From assembly GCA_045633505.1 (NCBI GenBank), contig JAZQYK010000031.1:1-35023 (forward strand): a DNA stretch of 35,023 bases. The letters run 5' to 3'. Position numbers and translations under genes: made by a program. This document shows positions 1 through 7,497 of this stretch, one piece after another. The stretch is from Fimenecus sp045633505. GTDB lineage: Bacteria; Bacillota; Clostridia; Oscillospirales; Acutalibacteraceae. Below the pieces are notes generated by a model. It was not told the DNA's origin. It saw only the letters and a list, made by a program, of their open reading frames with translations, and did no database searches. Numbering within the stretch: position 1 is the stretch's first letter; every line of letters starts with the position of its first letter.

Positions 1-35
1 TCAACAGCAACCTTTACAATAGTAATCTGTCCCAT
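1..35 (-). CDS. priA: Start of a protein, probably primosomal protein N' (PriA), truncated by window edge
   Basis: Only the first 11 codons are inside the window: MGQITIVKVAV, starting at the ATG at 35-33. A good ribosome binding site (AAAGGGGG) lies just upstream. The short hydrophobic start ending in KVAV resembles the beginning of PriA helicases, and in Firmicutes priA commonly follows gmk-rpoZ, which is the order here. CoaBC is another common neighbour of rpoZ, but its usual start (a Gly-Lys-Lys-Ile flavin-binding strand) does not match. The start of a gene is seen; the identity rests mainly on gene order. Confidence 0.5.
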   Translation of the reverse strand, partial: MGQITIVKVAV

Positions 36-66
36 ATTCTGCCCCCTTTGCTAAATTTTTATTAAA

Positions 67-276
67 TTATATATTTCTGATTTCTTCCGGCTCAATAATT
101 TCAACTTTACCCGTAATAATTTCATCAAGCGCAAGACTTACAGGTTTGTCATTAAGGATTTCTCCGTTTTCTTCGGCAGAAACAGCAATTTCTCTCGCTC
201 TTTTTGCAACAGCAGTTACAAGAGAATATCTGCTGACGTTATTTTTAAGTACGTTTCTTAAATCAGGATTAAACAT
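67..276 (-). CDS. rpoZ: DNA-directed RNA polymerase omega subunit
   Basis: At 69 residues this is the usual size of a Firmicute omega subunit, which helps assemble and stabilise the beta' subunit of RNA polymerase. The sequence has the family pattern: an N-terminal helix with SRYSLVTAVAKRAREI (residues 15-30), then a KPVSLALDEI segment around residues 44-53. A GAGG ribosome binding site precedes the ATG. It follows gmk after 10 bases, the conserved gmk-rpoZ order, so it is almost certainly cotranscribed with yicC-remA-gmk. Confidence 0.93.
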   Translation of the reverse strand: MFNPDLRNVLKNNVSRYSLVTAVAKRAREIAVSAEENGEILNDKPVSLALDEIITGKVEIIEPEEIRNI

Positions 277-286
277 TTTTATTACC

Positions 287-853
287 TCACTTATATAAAT
301 TATGTAAAATATTTAAAACATCTTCAGATGTCTTTTCAATATCATCATTGATTACAAGATAGTCATAGTCCTTACTCATTTCTAATTCATTATGAGCAAT
401 TTCAAGACGCTTTCTAACATCATCTTCATCTTCAGTACCTCTTGAACGAAGACGGTGTTCAAGCTCCTCGATAGATGGCGGAAGAATGAAGATACTCACA
501 GAATCAGGATAGAGCTTCTTGATATTAGCGGCACCCTGAACCTCAATTTTTAAAATTACGGTTTTTCCTTCACTAAGCCATTTATCAATCGGCGCTTTTG
601 GAGTTCCATAAATATTACTGCCGAAGTGAGCATATTCAAGCACTTCGTCATTTTCAATCATTTTTTCAAATTCAGGAACTGAAATGAAATAATAATCAAC
701 GCCGTTTATCTCATTATCTCGAATTGAGCGCGTAGTACAAGAAACAGACTTCTGAAGAGATTTATCTTTATTCAGCACAATTTCAAGTACGGTGTCTTTT
801 CCCACCCCTGATGGACCCGAAAAAAGTACAAGTTTTCCGCAATTATTCCCCAT
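287..853 (-). CDS. gmk: Guanylate kinase
   Basis: This enzyme phosphorylates GMP (and dGMP) to GDP with ATP in purine nucleotide metabolism. The 188-residue length is typical. The P-loop GPSGVGKDT sits at residues 13-21, with Asp where many homologues have Ser. A GMP-binding stretch follows (SCTTRSIRDNEINGVDYYF, about 38-56). A later block near residues 70-85 with FGSNIYGTP is also characteristic. The gene overlaps the 3' end of remA by 11 bases and has its own GGAGG ribosome binding site inside remA, so translation is probably coupled. Confidence 0.96.
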   Translation of the reverse strand: MGNNCGKLVLFSGPSGVGKDTVLEIVLNKDKSLQKSVSCTTRSIRDNEINGVDYYFISVPEFEKMIENDEVLEYAHFGSNIYGTPKAPIDKWLSEGKTVILKIEVQGAANIKKLYPDSVSIFILPPSIEELEHRLRSRGTEDEDDVRKRLEIAHNELEMSKDYDYLVINDDIEKTSEDVLNILHNLYK

Positions 854-1106
854 TAGTAGTTTCCTCCAAATCCTCTGCCTCAGTACGATTGAGAATTGTT
901 TCCGCTTTTAAATAGGAAGAAACAATATGGTTACTGTCCATAATTAAGACTGACTGAGTTTTTCGTCCTTGTGTTGCATCTATAAGAAGATTTTTTTCTT
1001 TTGCCTGAGATACAATTCTTTTGACAGGTGCCGAATCAGTTGAGACCACAGCAATTACCCTGTCAGCATTTACAGCGTTACCAAAGCCAACATTTATCAA
1101 TTTCAT
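843..1106 (-). CDS. remA: RemA-family (DUF370) DNA-binding regulator
   Basis: This 87-residue protein matches the RemA/DUF370 family: it begins MKLINVGFGNAVNADRVIAV, followed by SAPVKRIVSQAKEKNLLIDATQGRKT-type sequence. RemA in Bacillus subtilis is a small oligomeric DNA-binding activator of biofilm matrix and osmoprotection genes. In other Clostridia its targets are mostly unknown, so its role here is inferred. The yicC-remA-gmk-rpoZ order is the classical Firmicute arrangement. GAGG lies upstream of the ATG. The C-terminal acidic tail (about residues 76-87) extends beyond the compact family core. Confidence 0.9.
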   Translation of the reverse strand: MKLINVGFGNAVNADRVIAVVSTDSAPVKRIVSQAKEKNLLIDATQGRKTQSVLIMDSNHIVSSYLKAETILNRTEAEDLEETTNGE

Positions 1107-1115
1107 AAAAATACC

Positions 1116-2000
1116 TCATTCGATATTTTGAATCTGTTCACGTATTTTCTCAATTTCAGCCTTAATATCAATGACGTTTCGAGCAATCGTAACGTCTTGA
1201 GACTTTGAGCCAATCGTATTAGCTTCTCTGTTCATCTCCTGAACGAGAAAATCAATTTTTCTACCAATTGCTTCGTCACTATTCAGGAACAATCTAAGCT
1301 GGTCGATATGACTGCGAAGTCTTACTGTCTCTTCAGCAACTGCAACCTTATCAGCAAATATTGCACATTCAGTCAATATTCTTTGTTCATCAACCTGAAC
1401 GTCTGACAAAAACTCGTTAATTCTTGCCAATAACTTATCATTATATTCTTTAATGGTTTCAGGAGAACGTTCTTCTATCAAAGAAACCTTTGATAAAATC
1501 AAATCTGCCCTATTTAAAACATCAGCTTTAAGTTTATCACCCTCAGCCTCTCTCATTGCCACGAACTTTGAAACTGCTTCATCAGTTACAGATTTAACTG
1601 CATTCCAGATTTTATCTTCATCTGCTTCGTTCTTATGTACAGTAAAAATATCATTATACCGTGTAAGAGATGACATAATCTGTTCATCACGGATATTGAG
1701 TTCAAGACGGTCTGCAAGTTCATTAAGTGCATTGAAATAAGAATCTGCAAGAGAATGATTTACAGCAATTTCCACGTTGTCATCTTCAAGATTTTCAATT
1801 GAAACGTAACATTCAATCTTTCCTCTTGAAACACGGGTATTAACGTAACTTTTAAGTTTTTCTTCAAGAAATCCGTAATTTCTCGGCACTCTTGAACTAA
1901 ACTCAAAATATCTATGATTTACACTTTTAAGTTCAACAGTAATGTTCATAGTATCGACTGTTGCTTGTGAGCGACCATAACCGGTCATACTTCTAATCAT
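1116..2000 (-). CDS. yicC: YicC/YloC-family endoribonuclease
   Basis: The 294-residue protein starts with the family signature MIRSMTGYGRSQ and continues with the conserved ELKSVNHRYFEFSSRVPRN stretch near residues 24-42. The C-terminal DUF1732 region has the diagnostic KIDFLVQEMNREANTIGSKS (residues about 248-267). YicC proteins are hexameric endoribonucleases implicated in RNA turnover; their cellular substrates in Clostridia are not established. GGAGTG lies about 10 bases upstream of the ATG. A second in-frame ATG four codons later (MTGYGRS) cannot be excluded as the start. It heads the remA-gmk-rpoZ block. Confidence 0.92.
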   Translation of the reverse strand: MIRSMTGYGRSQATVDTMNITVELKSVNHRYFEFSSRVPRNYGFLEEKLKSYVNTRVSRGKIECYVSIENLEDDNVEIAVNHSLADSYFNALNELADRLELNIRDEQIMSSLTRYNDIFTVHKNEADEDKIWNAVKSVTDEAVSKFVAMREAEGDKLKADVLNRADLILSKVSLIEERSPETIKEYNDKLLARINEFLSDVQVDEQRILTECAIFADKVAVAEETVRLRSHIDQLRLFLNSDEAIGRKIDFLVQEMNREANTIGSKSQDVTIARNVIDIKAEIEKIREQIQNIE

Positions 2001-2018
2001 TTAATTATATCACTCCAA

Positions 2019-2393
2019 TTATTTACAACAACTGCCCTTTAACAGCGAAGGAATATCACCGCTAAAGACATTATCGTTTTTTTCGAATCCCAAAAGCTGT
2101 AATACTGAAGATACGTCTTCAAGATTACAATGTGCCATATAGGCGTTTCTGTTTGCACAAAAATTCAAAGCCGCACGTATATATCCTTCAACAAGAAGCT
2201 TGTCCTCATAATCGCAATCAATTGAAATAATATAGCAATTATATCCTTTGATTGAAAACAAACAACTGCCAAGTGGGGTGCCATCTTCTTCAAAACCGCA
2301 ATACGCACCGTACAAATAACCGTTATCAAACGAGTATTCACTGTATATTGCAGAAATTTCTTCAATATTTGTGATTGGTTTATAAGAAATCAT
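2019..2393 (-). CDS. Small protein of unknown function, acetyltransferase-like
   Basis: I do not recognise a named family with confidence. The 124-residue protein has an alternating strand/helix pattern that suggests a reduced GNAT-like fold: an N-terminal substrate-side helix (ITNIEEISAIYSEYS), a beta-hairpin with GAYCGFEEDGTPLGSCLFS, then YIISIDCDYEDKLLVEGYIRAAL and a C-terminal strand ending in LLQLLGFEKND-type sequence. The usual acetyl-CoA pyrophosphate loop is not evident. It ends in two adjacent cysteines (GSCCK). The start overlaps the rluB stop (ATGA) and is preceded by AAAGGTG, so it is a real, translationally coupled gene in this operon. Confidence 0.7.
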   Translation of the reverse strand: MISYKPITNIEEISAIYSEYSFDNGYLYGAYCGFEEDGTPLGSCLFSIKGYNCYIISIDCDYEDKLLVEGYIRAALNFCANRNAYMAHCNLEDVSSVLQLLGFEKNDNVFSGDIPSLLKGSCCK

Positions 2394-3136
2394 TTCTGCA
2401 CCTTTCTTTCGGTTGATGAAGCAACTAAAAGCTTATGAACTTCTTCATCAGTAAGGTTGCGCCAATCCCCTTGTTTTAACATTCCGAGTTTAACAGAGCC
2501 AATCTGTGTTCTTTTAAGTCTTGCAACCTCAAGTCCTAATGCTTCACACATTTTTCTGATTTGTCTGTTTCTTCCTTCATAAATTATTATTTCAAGCACA
2601 ACTCGACCTTCACTGCGGCTGATTACACGAACTTCTGACGGCATTGTTAATCTTCCGTCAATCTCAACTCCCGTTGTCAAGGCTGTAATCTGGTCCTCAT
2701 TTATTGATGGACGAACTGTTACTCGGTAAGTCTTTGGAACGTGCTTAGCAGGATGAGTAATCGCATTTGCAAATTCACCATCGTCAGTCAAGAGCAACAA
2801 ACCTTCAGAATCGCGGTCAAGTCTGCCAACAGGATAAACGCGTGTTCCAACATCTTCAACAAGCTGAGCCACACACTTTCTGCCCATCTCATCACTAAGT
2901 GTAGTAATAAAACCACGAGGCTTGTGAAGCATTATATAGGTATGAGTTTTACTTCTTACAACTTTCTTTCCAAAAACAGTAACAGAGTCCTTTTTCGGAT
3001 TGATTTTATCGCCAATTGAAGCAATCTTTCCGTTCACTTTTACCTTGCCTGAAGCTATCAATTCTTCAGCCTTTCGTCGAGAAGCAACACCGCATTCGGA
3101 AAGGAATTTTTGTAGTCTTACTTGAGTATCTGCCAT
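2390..3136 (-). CDS. rluB: 23S rRNA pseudouridine synthase, RluB type
   Basis: This enzyme isomerises a uridine in 23S rRNA (position 2605 in E. coli numbering for RluB) to pseudouridine. Residues 5-50 form an S4 RNA-binding domain (RLQKFLSECGVASRRKAEEL). The RsuA-family catalytic motif GRLDRDSEGLLLLTDDG is at 104-120, with Asp107 as nucleophile. GRNRQIRKMCEALG near residue 188 is the second family signature. The 248-residue length is typical of RluB. AGGTGA lies just upstream of the ATG and near the dacF stop. In Clostridia rluB commonly sits beside scpAB and dacF-like genes, as here. Confidence 0.94.
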   Translation of the reverse strand: MADTQVRLQKFLSECGVASRRKAEELIASGKVKVNGKIASIGDKINPKKDSVTVFGKKVVRSKTHTYIMLHKPRGFITTLSDEMGRKCVAQLVEDVGTRVYPVGRLDRDSEGLLLLTDDGEFANAITHPAKHVPKTYRVTVRPSINEDQITALTTGVEIDGRLTMPSEVRVISRSEGRVVLEIIIYEGRNRQIRKMCEALGLEVARLKRTQIGSVKLGMLKQGDWRNLTDEEVHKLLVASSTERKVQK

Positions 3137-3140
3137 AATT

Positions 3141-4271
3141 TCACCTAAACAAATCTATAATCTTATCTAAAAAAGTTTTTTCAACATTCTCTTCCATATT
3201 TATTAAAGCTACGCCTTCGTCAGCAACTAAATATGTTTTTTGCAACAAATTATTATTCTTATCATAAAATTCAACGAAGCCGACAATATCGCCTGAGTTA
3301 ACGGGCGCATATAAAAACTTCTCAATAAAAATCTTACTGTTGTAAGAAAAACTGTTATCAATAGTTGTAAAAGGAATTATATCGTTAAATTTTACAGAAA
3401 CCGAAGATTTCTCTCCGCCAACAACTGCTATTTCAATATTTTCCATATCACAAGTAAGGTTATAAGTTTGAGCCAAGTCAAAAGAATAATCGTACATTTT
3501 TATATGGTCGTTCCAATCGTCAGGCGCATTTAACGTAACAGCAACCAAGGTCTTACCGTCTTTTTGAACAGCAGAAACCAAACATCGTCCGCTTTTTTTA
3601 GTGAAGCCTGTTTTAATACCAAAAGCACCGTCATAAACCTTTAAAAGTTTGTTGTTATTAGAAAAAACTCGCCGATACGGTTCGTTTCCATAATAAACAA
3701 CTTGAGTCTGAGAAGAACAAATTTTTCTGAATTCAGGATTTTTTATTGCATAAGAACCCAAAACTGCCATATCAAAGGCAGTTGAATAGTGACTTTCGCC
3801 GTCCAACCCCGATGGAGTCTCAAATGACGTAGAATTCATACCAATTTCTTTAGCTTTGTAATTCATCAGCGATACAAAATCTTCAACACTGCCGCCGACA
3901 ACATGCGCAACAGTATTAGCCGCATCGTTTCCCGATTCTAACAGCATTCCTTTAACAAGCGTTTTTAAAGAAATTTTATCGTCTGCCAATAAACCAATAG
4001 AAGAGCCTTCAACATTAACCATTTCTTCAGTGACCTGATACATAAACTCATTAGCGCCATACTCAAGTGCAAGAATTGACGTCATTATCTTTGTAGTACT
4101 AGCCATAGGAAGTTTTTCGTATGCGTTTTTTTCAAAAATTACTTCATTGGTATCCGCAGAAATTACAATAGCTGATTTGGCAGAAATATCCTCATTTTTT
4201 AAGGCGTTAGCACAAATCGGATTAAAATAGAACAGAACAAAAACCGACAATATGAAAAAGCATTTATTCAT
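3141..4271 (-). CDS. dacF: Serine-type D-alanyl-D-alanine carboxypeptidase, DacF type
   Basis: A penicillin-binding protein 5/6-like peptidase S11 that trims the terminal D-Ala from peptidoglycan stem peptides outside the membrane. All three motifs are present: STTK at about residue 58, SGN in LESGNDAANTVA near 117, and KTG in GIKTGFTKKSG near 219. An N-terminal signal peptide (NKCFFILSVFVLFYF, cleavage probably after NANA-like residues) precedes the domain, and a beta-rich C-terminal domain follows. The longest frame starts with TTG at 4274; I chose the ATG at 4271. The only Shine-Dalgarno-like bases lie in a perfect stem-loop just upstream (see that entry). Its place after gerW fits a sporulation role, but vegetative function is possible. 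Confidence 0.93.
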   Translation of the reverse strand: MNKCFFILSVFVLFYFNPICANALKNEDISAKSAIVISADTNEVIFEKNAYEKLPMASTTKIMTSILALEYGANEFMYQVTEEMVNVEGSSIGLLADDKISLKTLVKGMLLESGNDAANTVAHVVGGSVEDFVSLMNYKAKEIGMNSTSFETPSGLDGESHYSTAFDMAVLGSYAIKNPEFRKICSSQTQVVYYGNEPYRRVFSNNNKLLKVYDGAFGIKTGFTKKSGRCLVSAVQKDGKTLVAVTLNAPDDWNDHIKMYDYSFDLAQTYNLTCDMENIEIAVVGGEKSSVSVKFNDIIPFTTIDNSFSYNSKIFIEKFLYAPVNSGDIVGFVEFYDKNNNLLQKTYLVADEGVALINMEENVEKTFLDKIIDLFR

Positions 4272-4276
4272 CAAAC

Positions 4277-4309
4277 ATCACCGAAATATTATATGCATAT
4301 TTCGGTGAT
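4277..4309 (-). promoter_or_regulatory. Perfect 13-bp stem-loop directly upstream of dacF
   Basis: Arms ATCACCGAAATAT and ATATTTCGGTGAT (4277-4289 and 4297-4309) are perfectly complementary around a 7-base loop. No U-run follows on either strand, so it does not look like a normal intrinsic terminator. On the minus-strand mRNA the 3' arm (the 4277-4289 side) holds GGTGAT, the only Shine-Dalgarno-like sequence before the dacF ATG at 4271, so the stem could hide the ribosome binding site. A protein-binding operator or an mRNA-processing site are alternatives. Confidence 0.6.
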
Positions 4310-4323
4310 ATAAGACATTGTTG

Positions 4324-4758
4324 TTATGCTTCTGTTTTTTCTTCAGCACTGTCAATTACTGCGTTGCTGAAAGCCTTATCCATCTTTGCTTTATTTACAG
4401 CGTTTGAAACCTTATCAAACATTTCAGGCACAAGACCTACAATGCGTTCCGCCGCATTATCAAATGCAGTAATATGTTTAATGTCAACATTGCCATAAGC
4501 ATCAATTACAAGGAAGGCAATAGGCATAATAGTAACACCTGCACCACCGCCGCCGCCAAAAATATCCTGATTTGATTTTGACGGAAAATCTGAACCGCCT
4601 GAAGCAAAGCCGTATGTAACCTTTGATACAGGAATAATTGTAACTCCGCCTTCAACCTTCATTGGTTCACCAATAATCGTACTGACATTTACAAGGTCCT
4701 TAACCTTTTCAATTGTAGTCTCAAGAATTCCTGCTGCTGATGATTTTTCTTTCATCAT
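4324..4758 (-). CDS. ytfJ: GerW/YtfJ-family sporulation protein
   Basis: The 144-residue protein matches the YtfJ (GerW) family: KVKDLVNVSTIIGEPM (about 17-32), IIPVSKVTYGFASGG, then a glycine run FGGGGGAGVTIMPIAFLVI near residues 67-85. In B. subtilis GerW is made in the forespore and is needed for proper germinant response; many non-sporulating relatives also carry this family, so the role is inferred from homology. The start overlaps the DUF2953 stop by four bases, with GGTGGTG upstream. The DUF2953-YtfJ pairing matches B. subtilis ytfI-ytfJ. Confidence 0.9.
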   Translation of the reverse strand: MMKEKSSAAGILETTIEKVKDLVNVSTIIGEPMKVEGGVTIIPVSKVTYGFASGGSDFPSKSNQDIFGGGGGAGVTIMPIAFLVIDAYGNVDIKHITAFDNAAERIVGLVPEMFDKVSNAVNKAKMDKAFSNAVIDSAEEKTEA

Positions 4759-5447
4759 AAAGCACCACCTTCATTTATATTTTCATTATTTTTATTATTG
4801 TTTTTAGTTCCTTTAAGGAACTTGATAACCACATTAAACAACAATCTAAAAGCTAAAACTATCACTGCGTTGATTATAAAAATCGGTCTGATTGAAACTG
4901 AAAAAGCAAATTGTGCTTTATTCTTAATTCCAATAAAATCAGGTTCTATTTCAACATCATATTTTTTAACTGTTAAGTTCGTACAGATAAAAGATAATGA
5001 CGGAAAAACAGTCTGACAAAGATTTCCGTAATCTATTGCAGTTTGTGCCGCATCACCGCTTGATACCGTCATCCATAAGTATAACTCTCGAAGAACAATA
5101 TGATTTTTAAACGACGAGAACATTTTGCCCAAATCTTTTGCAGCGTTGTTTATAAGTTCAACAACACCGTCAAATCCTTGATTCTTATAAAACTTAACAA
5201 AAATATTGTCTTTCTTTTCTGCTGTTTCAACAGTTTCTTCAACCGGTTGCTCTTCTTTTTTCTCTTTTTGGGGCTTTTCTTTTTTTGGTGGCTTCTCCTT
5301 TTTAGGTTTTGCAGGAAGTATTTGTATATTTACAAAAAGCCACTTGATATTCAATTTAAACTCATCGAAAAACTCACCGTTTATCGTAATTCTTACACTC
5401 AAAATCAAGGCAATAAAAGCTATAATACCAAGTAAGATGTATAACAA
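4755..5447 (-). CDS. ytfI: DUF2953 membrane protein (YtfI-like)
   Basis: A 230-residue protein with an N-terminal transmembrane helix (residues 1-19). A highly charged Lys/Pro/Glu linker follows at about 50-85 (KPKKEKPPKKEKPQKEKKEE). A beta-rich DUF2953 core comes next, then a second hydrophobic helix near 188-207 (IRPIFIINAVIVLAFRLLFN). The function is unknown; its constant neighbour is gerW/ytfJ, suggesting a shared role in sporulation. The start is unclear: the frame opens with TTG at 5447, but AAGGAGGTGG is 7 bases from an in-frame CTG at 5453, so translation may begin there. No ATG is available. Confidence 0.82.
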   Translation of the reverse strand: MLYILLGIIAFIALILSVRITINGEFFDEFKLNIKWLFVNIQILPAKPKKEKPPKKEKPQKEKKEEQPVEETVETAEKKDNIFVKFYKNQGFDGVVELINNAAKDLGKMFSSFKNHIVLRELYLWMTVSSGDAAQTAIDYGNLCQTVFPSLSFICTNLTVKKYDVEIEPDFIGIKNKAQFAFSVSIRPIFIINAVIVLAFRLLFNVVIKFLKGTKNNNKNNENINEGGAL

Positions 5448-5486
5448 AACCAGAAAGCCACCTCCTTTTCAAAAATATATAGGTAC

Positions 5487-6038
5487 TTATTCTTCAATAA
5501 CTTCTTCAGCGTCTTCGCTTGTTTCTTCTCTTTGTGGAATTTCAGGAAGCTCGTCAAGTGACGAGATAGAGAAACAGCGAAGGAAATCAGGAGTAGTACC
5601 GTAAACTAACGGTCTGCCCGGCAAATCAAGTCTTCCCTTTTCTTCAATAAGTTTTTTTTGACATAACGTAGATATTACGCCGCTGCAATCAACACCTCTG
5701 ACTTGCTCCACAAAGGATTTGGTAACGGGTTGGTTATATGCAACCACGGCAAGAACTTCAAAAGCCGCCTGTGACAAAGGTGTATTTTTTCGCAGTTCTA
5801 AAACATCACGAATAACTTCTGCAAACTCGGTTCTTGATGACAGTTGATACTTATCACCGAGTTTTAAAAGACAAATACCGCTGTTTCTCTCATCAAGTTT
5901 AGCGGATAAGTTGTATAAAACCTGTTCACATAATTCAATTTCAATTTCAAGTGCCTGAGCCATTCTTTCCAATTCAACAGGTTCTCCAGATGCAAAAAGG
6001 ATTGCTTCAGCGGCCGCCTGTAATTTACTTGCTTTCAT
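5487..6038 (-). CDS. scpB: Segregation and condensation protein B
   Basis: ScpB pairs with ScpA as the kleisin accessory of the bacterial SMC condensin complex, organising and segregating the chromosome. The sequence shows the ScpB winged-helix repeats: LQAAAEAILFASGEPVELE at the N-terminus and QAAFEVLAVVAYNQPVTKSFVEQVRGVDC in the middle, then GRPLVYGTTPDFLRCF. The C-terminus is acidic. I place the start at the ATG at 6038, which overlaps the scpA stop as TAATG and has GAGG about 10 bases upstream; a longer form beginning at 6047 would have almost no spacing to that site. Confidence 0.95.
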   Translation of the reverse strand: MKASKLQAAAEAILFASGEPVELERMAQALEIEIELCEQVLYNLSAKLDERNSGICLLKLGDKYQLSSRTEFAEVIRDVLELRKNTPLSQAAFEVLAVVAYNQPVTKSFVEQVRGVDCSGVISTLCQKKLIEEKGRLDLPGRPLVYGTTPDFLRCFSISSLDELPEIPQREETSEDAEEVIEE

Positions 6039-6775
6039 TAATTCCATTCCTCACTAACCTCTGAAAAATCAGAGTCTAATAATTCAACCTGAGCTTCTTC
6101 GCCCTCGCCCAAAACCATAACTTTTTTTGATTTAGTCAGCTCTAAAACCGCTAAAAAAGTTGCAACGATGTCCGACCTTGACTCAGCATCAGAAAACAAG
6201 GAATTAAGCTTTGCTTTCTGACCTTTTTTCGTTAACTTAGAAAAGATTTTAGAAATTTTTGAACCAACTGAAACTACTTTTCTAACAACGATTTCTTTAA
6301 AAGCCTCAATCGGCGGTGGTAACTGCCTGAGCTTTTTACCTGCGGCTGAAACGTAAGCATTAAACAACTCGCTTGGCTCGTGAATTCTTTTATAAGTTTG
6401 GTCAGGGTCAATTTTTTCAGCTGTTCGGATGAACGTTCCAAACCCATCGGTATTTTCAGACAATTTTTCCGCAAGAAGTTTCATGTCGCGATATTCAATC
6501 AATTCTCCTTGTAACTCTTGCTTTAATTCTTCAGCTTCTGTATAAACAGGCAAAAGTGACACGGATTTAAGATAAACAAGTCTTGCGGCCATTTCAAGAA
6601 ATTCTGCCGCAACGTACATATCCTCTTCTTGCATCATTCTAACGTATTCAACGTATTGCTCAACAAGAGTAACGATAGGAATATCGTAAATATTCAATTT
6701 GTGTTTTGAAATCAGATGCAAAAGCAAGTCCATCGGGCCTTCAAAAACATCTAATTTGTACGATATTTTTTCCAT
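6038..6775 (-). CDS. scpA: Segregation and condensation protein A
   Basis: The kleisin subunit that bridges SMC heads with ScpB in the condensin complex. The family start is clear: YKLDVFEGPMDLLLHLISKHKLNIYDIPI-type sequence from residue 6, then EFLEMAARLVYLKSVSLLP near 63-81. The C-terminal winged helix (SDIVATFLAVLELTKSK) near 200-220 contacts the SMC head in known complexes. At 245 residues it has typical length. scpA-scpB overlap by one base, and a GTAGG site precedes scpA. Confidence 0.96.
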   Translation of the reverse strand: MEKISYKLDVFEGPMDLLLHLISKHKLNIYDIPIVTLVEQYVEYVRMMQEEDMYVAAEFLEMAARLVYLKSVSLLPVYTEAEELKQELQGELIEYRDMKLLAEKLSENTDGFGTFIRTAEKIDPDQTYKRIHEPSELFNAYVSAAGKKLRQLPPPIEAFKEIVVRKVVSVGSKISKIFSKLTKKGQKAKLNSLFSDAESRSDIVATFLAVLELTKSKKVMVLGEGEEAQVELLDSDFSEVSEEWN

Positions 6776-6787
6776 AAATAAACCTAC

Positions 6788-7465
6788 TTAAAAAAGAGTA
6801 AACGGGAATTCTGCAATAATTGAAAACAAATTCAAAATTAAAGTTGATATTATTGCTAACGGAGTTGAGAGAACGCCTGATATAATCAAAACAAACACAA
6901 CAATTACAACATATCTTTCATATTGCAAAAACTTATAATAATATTTTGCAGGAATTAGTAATTGCAAAATTCTTGAACCATCAAGCGGCGGAATCGGTAA
7001 CAAGTTGAATACCGCAAGATTTATATTGATTGATGCCGCAAAATACAAGAATGACACTATTGAATAGAGAATCATCACGTCAAGTTTATAAAATACGGTC
7101 TGAACTAAAACAGATAGAAAAACGAAGAAAAATCCCATAATCAAATTTGAAACGGGACCTGCGATAGCAGTCAACGCCATTCCTTTTTTAGCGTCTTTAA
7201 AGTTTCGCGGATTTACACTAACAGGTTTTGCATAACCGAAACCACAAATAAAAATCATCAAAGCACCCAATAAATCAACGTGTGCCATTGGATTAAGTGT
7301 TAATCTGCCGGATAATCTTGGTGTTTCGTCACCTAATTTAGTTGCAATTAACGCATGAGCGTATTCGTGAATCGGCATTGTACAAAAGACAACGAAAAGT
7401 CTTGAAAACAAGCCAATAATCAATTCGAGAAAATTAAAATCTCCACCAAGTATATCAAAAAGCAT
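6788..7465 (-). CDS. Site-2 protease family (M50B) membrane metalloprotease
   Basis: A 225-residue integral membrane protein with the zinc-protease motif HEYAH (MPIHEYAHALIATKLGD, about residues 31-47) and the C-terminal LDG motif in NLLPIPPLDGSRIL near 153-166, which supplies the third metal ligand. About five or six hydrophobic segments are visible. This is the short PDZ-less site-2 protease group common in Clostridia, whose substrates are mostly unknown. It sits between prmC and scpA with a 12-base gap to scpA. A GGAAGA site lies upstream of the ATG. SpoIVFB-like function is not supported, because that family has a CBS domain and different neighbours. Confidence 0.88.
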   Translation of the reverse strand: MLFDILGGDFNFLELIIGLFSRLFVVFCTMPIHEYAHALIATKLGDETPRLSGRLTLNPMAHVDLLGALMIFICGFGYAKPVSVNPRNFKDAKKGMALTAIAGPVSNLIMGFFFVFLSVLVQTVFYKLDVMILYSIVSFLYFAASININLAVFNLLPIPPLDGSRILQLLIPAKYYYKFLQYERYVVIVVFVLIISGVLSTPLAIISTLILNLFSIIAEFPFTLF

Positions 7466-7497
7466 TAAAATTCATCTTCCATTTCTCTAAAAAAATA

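Noticed and set aside
5206..5604. 132-residue Phe/Ser-rich open frame opposite DUF2953 and scpB
   Set aside because: It is the reverse of the Lys/Pro/Glu-rich linker and scpB end; low complexity and no upstream ribosome binding site.
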